Source of the DNA: Poa pratensis
Taxonomy: Eukaryota > Streptophyta > Magnoliopsida > Poales > Poaceae
Length of the DNA stretch: 64,000 nt
Assembly: GCA_947311845.1 (NCBI GenBank)
Contig: CAMZMU010000063.1
Span: 120,608,135-120,672,134 of the forward strand
Direction of reading: 5' to 3'
Shown here: positions 1 through 9,628 of the stretch, in pieces
Layout of the letters: each line of letters begins with the position of its first letter
How positions within the stretch are numbered: position 1 is the stretch's first letter
Position numbers and translations under genes: made by a program
The notes under the pieces: generated by a model
The model's database searches: none
The model's input: only the letters and a program-made list of their open reading frames with translations
What the model was told of the DNA's origin: nothing

Positions 1-640
1 TTTTGCTCCTCTGTCATCATTTTTTGCAAATAATTATACAGTTCAATTGCAGCTGTTGATTTTTCTACTGGTGATAATCCATGGCCAATATTCAGAAAGC
101 CTACAACCATGTCTTCTACTACAGATCTACAATAACTTCAGTGCTGCACATAATTTAGTTGCTCGATGTACTGTTGAAAATCAACAAGTTGCTCCGTGCT
201 GCAAAAGGGGCAGCATGGTGTTGCTAACCTAACACTCCATAAAGAACGTTGAGATCCACCATCATAAGTGTTTCGAGACAGCATATTTTACATTATATTC
301 TCACCAAAGTAATTCTTTCGCAGTTAAAATATGAGGTGCTGGGAACACTTTTGCATCAAAATCACTAATGTAAATAAAAAGAATTGCATGTAGTATTGGT
401 AACAGGTTGCTGTACTACTACCTATAGAGGATGGATCAAGGAAACGAAATGTAGGTAGCAAAAGGGCAAGATCATCTACTCCAAACCATTACGTGCTTTC
501 CAAGAGAATAGGTTTGTCTCACTAACAGGAGCTCTGAATGTGTGTGCTCTGAATGTTTGATTGATCTACGACACTAGGTGATTAAGAGAAGAACTAATCA
601 GCACATGACATGCAGACCTAGAACTGAGAAGGAATTATAC
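1..640. other. no gene recognised; AT-rich non-coding DNA
   Basis: No convincing exon, TE terminus or repeat is visible. The short open frame at 47-232 lacks family motifs and has ordinary AT-rich composition. If the GC-rich block next to it is a minus-strand first exon, this stretch would be its first intron. Confidence 0.4.
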
Positions 641-1140
641 CTCTCCCTGTGGCAGGACCAACCCGATGAAGACAGGCAGCAGCAACCTTAGGTCGTCAGC
701 TAGGCCAGAGCGGGGTGCCTCTCAGCTCTAGGTCCGGGCGGTGGGGAGCCTCGAGCAGCAGGGTGCGTGGCGAGTAGTCGAGCAGCAGGGTCCGTCTGCG
801 GCGTCGAGGAGGAAGAGGAGGTCGCGGGACAACTTTGCCGCTGGCGGCGGGGACCAGTGAGCCGGGGAGGACGTTGGCCGTGGGGGACGGCCCGCTCGCC
901 GGCGGGAGCGGTGCTGCGAGCTGGCGGCGCCGGCGGGGAAAGAAACCCTAGCTAGAACGTTGGCCGTGGGGGACGGCCCGCTCGCCGGCGCGGGGAGGGA
1001 TTGGGTCGCCGGCGCGGGGAGGGATTGGGGAGGTCGCCGGCGTGGGGAGGGATTGGGGAGGTCGCCGGCGCGGGGAGGGATTGGGTCGCCGCGGCGCGGG
1101 GAGGGATTTGGTTAGTTGGGGATTTTTTGGAGTGAAGGCG
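640..1140 (-). other. possible first exon or 5' UTR of a minus-strand gene running off the window
   Basis: The block is strongly GC-rich, unlike both flanks. Read on the minus strand it contains a CTAGGGTTTC element typical of plant 5' leaders. It ends near 640 in GGGAGAGG followed by TATAATTCC, which fits a G/GT splice donor, with AT-rich intron-like DNA beyond. No clear initiator ORF or domain could be assigned. It could instead be a gene end captured by the neighbouring CACTA element. Confidence 0.3.
940..1110. repeat. GC-rich minisatellite
   Basis: About four degenerate units of roughly 30 bp share the core GGGGAGGGATTGGG plus GTCGCCGGCG. Just upstream, ACGTTGGCCGTGGGGGACGG with the following CCCGCTCGCCGGCG occurs twice, near 870 and 957, so a local duplication also exists. 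Confidence 0.75.
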
Positions 1141-1490
1141 CGCGAAGCTTTCGGGCCGATTTGGCTTAGCTAGTCAGGCCTACGCCGACGGCTTTGCCGT
1201 CGGCGTATGGTTTTGCTTCTTTTTTTTAAAGAAATCAATTAATTTTTTAATTTTTTTTTCAATTCTTCTATTATGTTCTTTTTTTTTAAAGAAAGGGGGT
1301 AGCCAGTCTTTTTTTTTTGACTCACTGGTCCCTTTATCCTTCGGATCAGAGACTACCTCTTCGTTCTAGGATCAGAAAATATCACACCAAACTTGGGTAC
1401 ATAGACGAATGACAACAAACTTGGGTACATAGACGAATGACAACAAACTTGCACTAGTAGGAATGTGCTTATAGCCACCAGTCTACATCT

Positions 1491-1613
1491 TTATTTAATC
1501 CATAATACATCACGAATAATGTAACTAACTTTTGCCGGGTCCTAAGCCGCGAGGTGCTGAGCGGCCGGCGGCTTGCACCCAAACATAAGGAACCATCACT
1601 GGGGCAATACTCA
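1491..1613 (+). repeat. direct repeat, copy 1 (partner 4214-4336)
   Basis: About 123 bp, from TTATTTAATCCATAATACAT through GGGCAATACTCA, is nearly identical to 4214-4336, with only a couple of substitutions noticed by eye. The second copy directly abuts a 95-bp tandem array, so the duplication is part of the internal rearrangement of the CACTA-like region. Confidence 0.85.
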
Positions 1614-1832
1614 CCTCCTCGGCAAATCATCATTGCGTCACCCTAATCCAGTGGCTGGATTCAACCTACCTGCGGGCTTGTGTTTCCAACAGCGTCGTTG
1701 TGTTGTCCTTATTCACCGACCTACAGGAGGTGGCTCCAATGGCTGGCCGGTGAACAAGGACGAACACAATAATGCCAGGGAACATGCCAGCAGGTAGGCT
1801 AAATCCAGCCATTGGATTCGGTGGCGAAGGTA

Positions 1833-2015
1833 GAACAAAACACACGGTTTCTCCTGCAAATCGGCCTTCGATCCACGGAGCGGCAAGACGTCTCTGATGA
1901 TTTGCAACCGTCTGGCAAGACGTCTCTGATGATCTGCAACCGTTTGGAACGGTCGCAGGTCATCAGAGACGTCTTGCCGCTGGTTGCCAAAGATGCCTCT
2001 CCGAGTGACGCTGGA
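1833..2015 (+). repeat. hairpin-containing repeat, copy 1 (partner 3557-3730)
   Basis: This block holds GCAAGACGTCTCTGATGAT twice and then the inverted form ATCAGAGACGTCTTGC near 1960-1980, so transcripts could fold into a short hairpin. The block recurs, diverged, at 3557-3730 in the same relative position, upstream of a 95-bp tandem array. Confidence 0.75.
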
Positions 2016-2090
2016 ATGTTAGGACCAATTTTGTTAGATCACATTTAGTCATGGTTAGTTACCCCTAAAAGTGTTTAATTTTGTTAGATA

Positions 2091-2469
2091 GAAGCACACG
2101 GATCGTGTGTTTCCTTCGTGCGCTTGTGAGCCGTTGGATCAGCGGTGTGTTTCTTTCGAGCGCTGGTGAGCCGTTGGATCCGGGAGAAGCACACGGATCG
2201 TGTGTTTCCTTCGTGCGCTTCTGAGCCGTTGGATCAGCGGTGTGTTTCTTTCGAGCGCTCGTGAGCCCTTGGATCCGGGAGAAGCACACGGATCGTGTGT
2301 TTCCTTCGTGCGCTTCTGAGCCGTTGGATCAGCGGTGTGTTTCTTTCGAGCGCTCGTGAGCCCTTGGATCCGGGAGAAGCACACGGATCGTGTGTTTCCT
2401 TCGTGCGCTTTGAGCCGTTGGATCAGCGGTGTGTTTCTTTCGAGCGCTGGTGAGCCGTTGGATCCGGGA
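2091..2469 (+). repeat. 95-bp tandem array 1 (four units)
   Basis: Units start with GAAGCACACGGATCGTGTG at 2091, 2186, 2281 and 2376, exactly 95 bp apart. Each unit holds two half-repeats built on GAGCCGTTGGATC. GATCCGTGTGC/GCACACGGATC is itself partly palindromic. Confidence 0.9.
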
Positions 2470-2662
2470 GCGCCACCGGTAGTTCTATATAACCCAGTCG
2501 AAGGTAGGCATGGTACTCACTTGAGCGCAAACATGGTGTGTATTGGTCCTTGCGAGAAGTGTGTGTCCGGGTTTCACATTTCCGCATCCGAGCATCTCGC
2601 TAGGATTTCGAGCAATTTGAAGGTAGATGGTAGGGTAGTTCCAATTGAAGAAATTTTCACAC

Positions 2663-2999
2663 TGAGAGTCATCTCGCTTCACTCGGGGCGAAGCTATGCC
2701 GCGATGGGTTTCCGTATAGGATCCCGCTCCAAATTCGTGCAGAAATGCTCAGGCTTGCAGATAAGTTTGACAGGAAAGTTACGAATAGTCCGTTCTACCG
2801 AACTGAAGCTGACCGTGTTTCGTATGGTCGTTCCTGTCTCTGGGTAGTTGACAGCGATGATGACGACGATTTCATGCCGTCGTCAAAGGAAAGGAGGGTT
2901 GAAGCACAGAACAAGAAGGCTGAAGCTTCGTCCAAGGGCAAAGGCAAGAAGGCAGAATCTTCGTCAAAGGGCAAGGGTGGCAGCACACGCACGGCATAG
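2663..2999 (+). CDS. unrecognised open frame with acidic and Lys/Ser-rich tail
   Basis: Reading back from the stop at 2997-2999, the frame is open to about 2663, with an internal ATG at 2745. The product would have a mixed helical-looking first half (core RLADKFDRKV), then VVDSDDDDDF, then a repeated Lys/Ser/Gly-rich tail (KGKGKKAESSSKGKG) resembling a nuclear-localising or nucleic-acid-binding tail. The adjacent frame is also open from 2533 to 2847, so one frameshift may separate two halves of one reading frame. No family was recognised. Its place between 95-bp arrays suggests a gene piece carried by the CACTA-like element. Confidence 0.35.
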
Positions 3000-3556
3000 G
3001 GTGGAGAAATTTATTAGTTGTTCGTGATTGTTGTAATTTGTTCTACTTGCATGTTTACTTGTTTGTTAGTCAATTATGTATCGGCGGTTCAAGAATGTTC
3101 TCTGTGTAATTTATGTTGGCACTGTAATTTACATGGTTTGTTTAATATCAATGCGAAAAGTAGTTCAAAGGGGGTAGAAAAGTAGTCGAAAGGCCGGTCA
3201 CTCTTTTGACACCGAGGAGTCGCTCTTTGGGTCAATAAGAAGACCAAGATGAGAGGATTTCACAACAAAATCTGAAATTTGTTGCTTTAGATTGTTGTCA
3301 ACCTGCGGGTGGGATACCGGAAAACTCAAACCGTTATTTTATGCGGGTGGGATACCGAAACTGAGAGAACAGAAAAGACGTCCTGCCGCTGGTTGCCCAA
3401 AACACAAGATAAAATACATTGCGACTAAACGCATAAATGAACAAATCATACGGTTTCACCCAGCTACAATCCCACCGTGGCTGCGATATCACATGCAGGG
3501 TGGGACGTAGCTGGGTAAATCCGGATAATTTGTGTGGAATGTCTAAATATAGCTGA

Positions 3557-3730
3557 AACAAGACACACGGTTTGAGCGCCACTTCGATCCAAGCAGCGGT
3601 AAGACGTCTCTGATGATCTACAACCGTCCGGCAAGACGTCTATGATGATCTGCAACCGTTTGGTACGGTCGCAGGTCATCACAGACGTCTTGCCGCTGGT
3701 TGCCCAAAGATGTCTCTCCGAGTGAGCTGG
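3557..3730 (+). repeat. hairpin-containing repeat, copy 2 (partner 1833-2015)
   Basis: Same order of motifs as copy 1: direct GACGTCTCTGATGAT elements, then inverted CATCACAGACGTCTTGC, then CCGAGTGA and TGGAATGTT. The ordered duplication of hairpin block plus tandem array implies that a unit of more than 500 bp was copied. Confidence 0.75.
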
Positions 3731-3782
3731 AATGTTTTGTGTGAGTGAGTAACCTGTCTGAGGAGTGGCCTATTTATAGGCG

Positions 3783-4213
3783 TCGTGTGTTTCCTTCCAG
3801 TGCTTGTGAGCCGTTGGATCAGCGGTGTGTTTCTTTCGAGCGCTCGTGAGCCCTTGGATCAGGCAGAAGCACACGGATCGTGTGTTTCCTTCCAGTGCTT
3901 GTGAGCCGTTGGATCAGCGGTGTGTTTCTTTCGAGCGCTCGTGAGCCCTTGGATCAGGCAGAAGCACACGGATCGTGTGCTTCCTTCCAGTGCTTGTGAG
4001 TCGTTGGATCAGCGGTGTGTTTCTTTCGAGCGCTTGTGAGCCCTTGGATCAGGCAGAAGCACACGGATCGTGTGTTTCCTTCCAGTGCTTGTGAGCCGTT
4101 GGATCAACGGTGTGTTTCTTTCGAGCGCTCGTGAGCCCTTGGATCAGGCAGAAGCACACGGATCGTGTGCTTCCTTCCAGTGCTTGTGAGCCGTTGGATC
4201 AGCGGTGTGTTTC
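3783..4213 (+). repeat. 95-bp tandem array 2 (about 4.5 units)
   Basis: Starts of GAAGCACACGG fall at 3866, 3961, 4056 and 4151, again 95 bp apart. Units differ from array 1 in TTCCAGTGC replacing TTCGTGCGC and GGATCAGGCA replacing GGATCCGGGA, so the arrays expanded separately after duplication. Confidence 0.9.
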
Positions 4214-4336
4214 TTTATTTAATCCATAATACATCACGAATAATGTAACTAACTTTTGCCGGGTCCTAAGCCGCGAGGTGCTGAGCGGCCGGTGGCTTGC
4301 ACCCAAAGATAAGGAACCATCACTGGGGCAATACTC
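4214..4336 (+). repeat. direct repeat, copy 2 (partner 1491-1613)
   Basis: This is the second copy of the repeat at 1491-1613. It begins abruptly inside the last truncated unit of the 95-bp array and forms the 3' end of the minus-strand open frame at 4249-4788. Confidence 0.85.
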
Positions 4337-4788
4337 AAATGAGGAGGATCCCTATGAAGTGAATACCACATATTGTCATGCACCGCTTGCGTATCCAACC
4401 TAACCAGGTAGCGACGGACGTGCTCGTCCTCCTCTCTGATACGGCGACGCACCTCCACCTCGGGGACCGGCGGCCTCTGCACCGAGGCTGGCCCACGCGA
4501 CGGCCACCAAACAAGATCCGGGTCGACGACGTCACCCGGATTCCTCACCAAACTACGCGTCCCGGAAGACACCTCCCAGTGCCAGCCCGGCGGAGCCCAG
4601 TCCCGGACACTGCCCGTGTCCAACAAATGGCCGGTGGTCATCATCGATTCCCGCCGAGATCTGAAAAAATGAGTGGGGAATTTGATCAAACAACTAAGGT
4701 GCGTGCAACCTAGGTACGTAGGGGAGGGAGAGGGCAGCACCTTGGCATGGCGGACGGCACACGCGGTGGTGACGCCACGGGAGAGTGA
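4249..4788 (-). CDS. unrecognised open frame with upstream TATA, likely captured gene piece
   Basis: The minus-strand frame is open from 4899 to 4249. A TATATATA box lies near 4843-4851, so the ATG near 4837 or a later one is a more reasonable start than the most upstream one; the methionine pair in SRRESMMTTGHLL near 4650 is another option. The product contains WAPPGWHWEVSSGTRSLV, then a charged segment with RRRIREEDEHVRRYLVRLD. Its C-terminus is encoded by the direct repeat at 4214-4336. No family was recognised. Confidence 0.3.
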   Translation of the reverse strand, partial: SLSRGVTTACAVRHAKVLPSPSPTYLGCTHLSCLIKFPTHFFRSRRESMMTTGHLLDTGSVRDWAPPGWHWEVSSGTRSLVRNPGDVVDPDLVWWPSRGPASVQRPPVPEVEVRRRIREEDEHVRRYLVRLDTQAVHDNMWYSLHRDPPHLSIAPVMVPYLWVQATGRSAPRGLGPGKS

Positions 4789-4892
4789 TGAGGGATCAGA
4801 TATCAGTTTAGATGTGCTATGCCAATGGAGGCCATGACTACATATATATAGTGAGAAATGGGCTTCTGAGCTGTAGTATGCCCAATCAGGAA

Positions 4893-5030
4893 GAAGCACA
4901 CGGATCGTGTGTTTCCTTCGTGTGCTTCTGAGCCGTTGGATCAGCGGTGTGTTTCTTTCGAGCGCTGGTGAGCCGTTGGATCAGGAAGAAGCACACGGAT
5001 CGTGTGTTTCCTTCGTGTGTTTCTTTCGAG
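4893..5030 (+). repeat. 95-bp tandem array 3 (about 1.5 units)
   Basis: GAAGCACACGG occurs at 4893 and 4988, keeping the 95-bp spacing. The last unit is cut after TTCCTTCGTGTG and jumps to TTTCTTTCGAGCGC, the second half-repeat, consistent with an internal deletion. Confidence 0.85.
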
Positions 5031-5116
5031 CGCCTGTTTCCCGCCAATTCTCCCCTTTCGGGCGAACCGGATGGAATCGTGTGTCGATTTGGGGTAGACT
5101 TTGGTTTCTCATGTTC

Positions 5117-5220
5117 CTATGGCCTAACATAACACAACCAAGCAAAAAAGTCGAAAGGGGTAGGAAAGTGGACTTTTTTGCTGGACTTTTTTGCTTGGTT
5201 GTGTTAGGTTAGGCCATAGG
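5117..5220. repeat. short inverted repeat (37-nt arms)
   Basis: CCTATGGCCTAACATAACAC followed by AACCAAGCAAAAAAGTC at 5117-5153 is mirrored at 5184-5220 almost perfectly, separated by 30 nt. It would form a stable hairpin near the CACTA subterminal region. Confidence 0.85.
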
Positions 5221-5437
5221 AAGGTATTTTACATGTGTTGTTTTTATTTATTTTACATTTATATGTTGTAGGGTTGGGTTCCGGGAAACTCGAACCGTTA
5301 TTTTACGGGGGTGGGATACTGAAATTGGGAGGAAAATTATAGGTCCAATATATATATAAATTATAACTACATTAAATATTATATAGAGAAATAAATAAAT
5401 AAATATTATATAGAGAAATAAATAAAAAAAGGTTCAT

Positions 5438-5723
5438 ATATACGCCGACGGCCGCCGTCGGCGTTGAAGTACACGTGTACACCGACGGCACGGCCGTCGG
5501 CGTATCAACGCCGCTGGACGTTCCGTCACGGCGTCCTTTTGTACGCCGACGGCACCGTTTACGCCGACGGCTGCCGTCGGCCTTACCTGGATACGCCGAC
5601 GGCGCTTCGTACGCCGACGGCTGTGTGGGCGGCTGCCCTAGCTCGTGCTGTACGCCGACGGCCCCGACATTTAGCCGTCGGCGTACATTACGGCCGTCGG
5701 CGTAGTGTGGCTTTCCCGTAGTG
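5438..5723 (-). repeat. CACTA terminal and subterminal repeat region
   Basis: About ten copies of TACGCCGACGGC, or its complement GCCGTCGGCGTA, lie in both orientations and end in TTTCCCGTAGTG at 5712-5723. Such dense, bidirectional 10-20 bp subterminal repeats are the expected transposase-binding landscape of CACTA ends. The 3 bp outside the terminus are CAC; the matching target duplication on the other side was not found. Confidence 0.8.
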
Positions 5724-6530
5724 CACGTAATCTAGTCAACACATTCATATTCGTGTTAGGGGAGACTCCACTGTCCTGCAGATCATGAACATAACCCATA
5801 ATAATGTCCTTATTCTTGTGCGAACGCATGTGCTTCACCTCACATGGATTTGGATTCATAGTATGGTTATGTTCCAACTCTACTTTCTCATAGAACCATT
5901 CTTCATTTTAACTTGATCTTGACCGATGTCTTGGACCCAACCCTCTTTGACAGCTTTGCACGTTTGCGCTCCTCGCCATCCTTGTAAAACGTAGAAGAAC
6001 CTTGCCGAGAGCAAGTATACAATCATGACAACGCCTTGGTCTTGTGTTTCTTACTTCCAAATCCGGCTTCTTTGCATTTACCGATAAAAATCGTAGCATT
6101 CCTCATCTGTAGCAAAAACCATATTTCCCTTATGATATAATCCTCACGAATTTGCTCACCCCATCATCAATTATAAACATAAACATGTGGAAATGCTGTC
6201 ATAGTATTTGTGTTCTGTACAACAAATGAGAGCGAACGTACATGTATATATCTTGAGTTCGGATCTGATGTCATCCTTTTGTGTGGTTAAACGGGATGCG
6301 GCGGTGTTATCGTGGGCACGTGTGTCGCCGGATTACGCGCCGCTGTGTTCTCACCATCCGTCAAGCGAGTTGAGCAAATGGTGTCCGAAGTTCCAATGCC
6401 AAGGCTTGGAGTGAGGAAGGATGTATTCGGAAGCGCTCGGTCAAACACAACAACCTTTTCCAGAGAATCAAATATCTCATCGGTTGCTCGATATCGGAAG
6501 CTTCGAGAGGAGTCTATGATAGTATCCTAT
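5724..6530 (-). pseudogene. FAR1-type DNA-binding gene fragment, copy A
   Basis: Minus-strand peptides include a LEHNHTMNPNPCEV-like segment followed by KHMRSHKNKD and VHDLQDSGVSPNTNMNVLTR, matching the end of the FAR1 zinc-binding DNA-binding domain (the HNH motif before a basic region) known from FAR1/FRS proteins, which derive from MULE transposases. Frames are interrupted by indels and stops. No MULE transposase core or SWIM finger follows, so only the N-terminal part of such a gene is present. It lies in the left arm of the giant palindrome. Confidence 0.65.
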
Positions 6531-6673
6531 CATTTTCGAGTAGAGCATAAGTTTGCTAACCATAAAGAATCATCTATATTTTCTCTTAAAAAAATGCACC
6601 ATAGTTAAATCTTTTTTTTCATAATTGCTATCATGGAGAAATCATAACACTCATTCGGTTACACTATATAATA

Positions 6674-6824
6674 CTCCCTCCGTTCCACAATATAAGATGT
6701 TTTAGGCTTCTTCCACATTCACATGTATCTAGACACGTTTTAGTGTATATGTTCTCTCATTTTAGTCCGAATCTAGACAACATGTGGAACACTTTAAACA
6801 TGTTATATTTAGGAACGGAGGGAG
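6674..6824. mobile_element. Stowaway MITE in left arm of palindrome
   Basis: The element is 151 bp with ends CTCCCTCCGTTCC and GGAACGGAGGGAG and TA target duplications at 6672-6673 and 6825-6826. The corresponding site of the right arm (near 11354) is empty, which dates the insertion after the inverted duplication. Confidence 0.95.
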
Positions 6825-8544
6825 TAAAAGATTACTACTTTGGACACCTTCGTTTACTAGCCTGTGAGGCCCAGTCCTATTCCACATGCCAAATATAAAA
6901 AAATGAGAAGAAGCACACATGGACTCTTAGTATATGGAAGTGTTTGATAAGTTTAGAAACTAGTGCAATTTTTAAAAAATCAACAGTGCATAGTAAGGTA
7001 TACGACTCACCAAATCTCTCTGAACTTGATCAAGGGTCTCTTATTTAAACCTCACATACTAGTTCCTCTAATGTATTTTGGCTCTACTAGTTTATCCATA
7101 GGGCGGTCTGCAAAGATAAGATAAAATTACATAACACAAACCGGAATACTCATTATAATTACATCAAGTGACTGAAAAGCTAGAAAAATTACTATATGCA
7201 CATATTTTTTTTGCATCAATCATCAGAATAGGAAAATCAATCATCATGTGGCATTGTTTCATTCGTATAGTCATTTTTAAACAATAGTTAGTGACACACG
7301 ATGTTTCTCTGAAATCACACAATATATCATTTGCTAAAGCATTTCCAAATTGTATCAAAGAAACCCCAAAAGATACTTAAAGCAGTAATAGAAGATGCAA
7401 ATGAGATTAGTGCATACTTGACCTTCGTTAGGAAATATTGCCTGAAATTGATTTCATATGAGCTCCTAAGTGCGAGGCGTGTCTGGTGCATGCACTCGTT
7501 GGCATCAGTTATGCGATCAGAGTTTTATCGGCGGTGTATTGGCATCAGCAGCTGGTCCGGTTGCCGTTGTCGAGAGATGGCTATAGGTGAGAGTGGAATT
7601 GGGAGACGTGAGGGCTCCTATTTCTTTTCAGTGGCCTCTGTGATAACCACTACTAGCCCCACGATTAGCAGTAGCTGCACATGGAGCTAACCAACAGTTG
7701 CCATGATCATGGGAGGCGCCGCTGAAGATTAGGGGAGGTGTCGCCCGGTGATTGGGTGTGGTTGCGGTGTGCGGGATGTGCATAGCGTCATGATGGGAAA
7801 TAGGGGAGGTGGCGCAGCCGGGATGCGAGGTGGAGTGCCGGAACTGCGGCAGCCGCGACGAGGAAGCTCCGATGATGGTGACTAAATTCAGTTTTCACTT
7901 TTCAGGTAGCTTCAGTAAGTATATGATATTTTTGTAAGGTTTTCCTACTTTCTATACCTCACGCGTAAGACTCTAGTAACACATAGGACTAGAATAAAAT
8001 AGGATACTACGCAAGTCTAGCAAGTTTAGAAAAACATTTAACTTGTCTGTTAAATTCTGAACCAATATTTTTTCTTGCTGGAATTTTTTTTCACACATAC
8101 CCTTTTTATTTGTTACCTTAACCACTGTAATAAATTATAGAGTCATAGTTTTTTAGTTACACATTTGTTATGTCGATACTAATCTTCATCAATTTTGTCA
8201 CACTTGTTTTATTTTATTTTGAGGTACAAAATTGATGAATATCAATATCGACATGTAAACTAGATTGTACATTTTTTGAAATACATATTTTATTTTTCTC
8301 TCGCATTTGGTGTACACTAAACCGAATTAAATTAGTAAAATAATACAAGTGTGCGAAGCGACGCAACAGTTATTGCACAATAGACATATTGTGTGGTAAA
8401 CAACACAAAACAATTGTAATTACTTTCCACATCGTCCACTAGTGAGTTTCGACCGAGAATGTACATTCCTCTATCTCGCGCAGCTCTTGTTCAGCCTCAT
8501 ATTCCACTGTAGAAAAAAAAGATGTGATAGTTATTTTAGGTTAT

Positions 8545-8804
8545 TCATAAATCGTAAGTAACGAGACAGTGTATTGGTATTTCGTAAATAAAATGGGAAC
8601 AAAACTGACCTATTGTGCATCTAGGTAGTGCGATGCTGCTTGAGAGCCGGCGTATATGTCCAACCGGTCGGTATTTATGGATGACCGGGTCAATGAAAAA
8701 ACACATCTCATCGTTTTGCTTAATATTATAAATGCTAAGTAATATCTCCCATTCCCTTCGAGATAGTATTGGCCTCTTTCTTCTGTACATCGAACTCGTA
8801 TCAT
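8545..8804 (-). pseudogene. inner-arm gene fragment, left copy (unrecognised)
   Basis: A minus-strand frame with WEILLSIYNIKQNDEMCFFI and VIHKYRPVG is the mirror copy of the plus-strand frame at 9374-9628, which reads WEMFVSIYNIINEGDKMCFV and VIHKNLTV. Conservation of peptide between the two arms suggests a once-coding sequence. The pattern W-x-x-FV, then N, then GD-x-C-x-F resembles part of a plant B3 fold, but that is only a suggestion. Confidence 0.35.
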
Positions 8805-9373
8805 TCGTGGGTTAGCTTCATCTCCACTTTAAACTCATTTCTGCAACGAAGGGTGAAGTGACCGCCTAACATACAAGGTATAACCTACATATCTGTAATT
8901 AATATCGGACATGTTAATGATCAAACGTTGTGAATTATAAATGTTGTGACTTACCATGTGAATCTTGAATTATCCTGACATTGTGAGTACATTGATATAG
9001 TCCAATGATAACTCCTCAACACATTCAAACTCCTCGGATATTTACGAACATTGCAGGTTGAATCTTGGTTGTGGCCTGCCATTGTGAATAATATTTACAA
9101 GCTAGGATCGATTTTTATTTATAAAAGTAGGATTGCCATTTTGATCGCAATCCTGTTGTTATAAATAGAAGTTGACCCTAACTTGTAAATATCATTCACA
9201 ATGGGAGGCCACGATCAGATCAGCATTTAACCTGCAATGTTTTGTAAATATTGAAAGTTCGAATGTGTTGAGCAGTTCTCATTGGACTACATCAATGTAC
9301 TCGCAATATCAGGAAAATTCAAGACTTGCATGGTAAGCCATAAAATTTATCATCCACAGTGTTTGATCATTAA

Positions 9374-9628
9374 ATGTCTGATATTAATTACAAATGTGTA
9401 GGTTATACATTGTATGATCACTTCACCCGTCACTGTGGAAGTGAGTTTAAAGTAGAGATGGAGCTAACCCACAAATGGAACGAGTTAGACACATGGAAAA
9501 AAGTGGACAAATACTTCAAAGTGGAATGGGAGATGTTCGTTAGCATTTACAATATTATCAATGAAGGCGACAAGATGTGTTTTGTCATTGGGTCAGTCAT
9601 CCACAAAAACCTAACGGTTAGTTTATAA
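9374..9628 (+). pseudogene. inner-arm gene fragment, right copy (unrecognised)
   Basis: This 84-codon open frame begins MSDINYKCVGYTLYDHF and carries EWEMFVSIYNI and GDKMCFVIGS. It is better preserved than its mirror copy at 8545-8804. No start context, intron or downstream domain supports an active gene. It lies about 240 nt from the palindrome apex, so a read-through transcript would place both copies in one hairpin stem. Confidence 0.35.

Larger units (their letters stand above)
1175..5723. mobile_element. CACTA-like composite element; right terminus clear, left terminus not found
   Basis: The right end is a typical CACTA end: reading inward on the minus strand it starts CACTACGGGAAAGCC and runs into multiple TACGCCGACGGC subterminal repeats. 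One pair of the same subterminal motif, around GGCTTTGCCGTCGG, occurs at about 1181-1209, so the element probably spans this interval. No CACTACGGGAAA is seen at the left, so that end may be deleted or lie outside the window. FAR1-palindrome sequence starts immediately at 5724, so the element appears inserted in that palindrome. Transposase domains are not recognisable, suggesting a non-autonomous or heavily rearranged copy. Confidence 0.5.
5724..9136 (-). repeat. giant palindrome, left arm
   Basis: This arm is the imperfect reverse complement of 9147-12300. Matching landmarks include FAR1-like sequence (5724-6530 with 11506-12300), the block containing GTGAGGCCCAGTCCTATTCC (near 6865), the block ATATATCATTTGCTAAAGCA (near 7322, with 10917), the CTCTGTGATAACCACTACTAG block (near 7636, with 10605), and TTACAAATGTGTAGGTTATA in the right arm with its complement near 8890. 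The apex is AGGATTGC at 9129-9136 and GCAATCCT at 9147-9154. The outer end is cut by the CACTA terminus. Confidence 0.85.

Noticed and set aside
1452..1470. CACTAGTAGGAATG as the left CACTA terminus
   Set aside because: It does not match the CACTACGGGAAA of the right end, is not followed by subterminal repeats and has no matching 3-bp TSD.
2091..4213. 95-bp arrays as a CRISPR-like repeat-spacer system
   Set aside because: Units are contiguous tandem repeats without unique spacers, in a plant genome; no cas-like genes.
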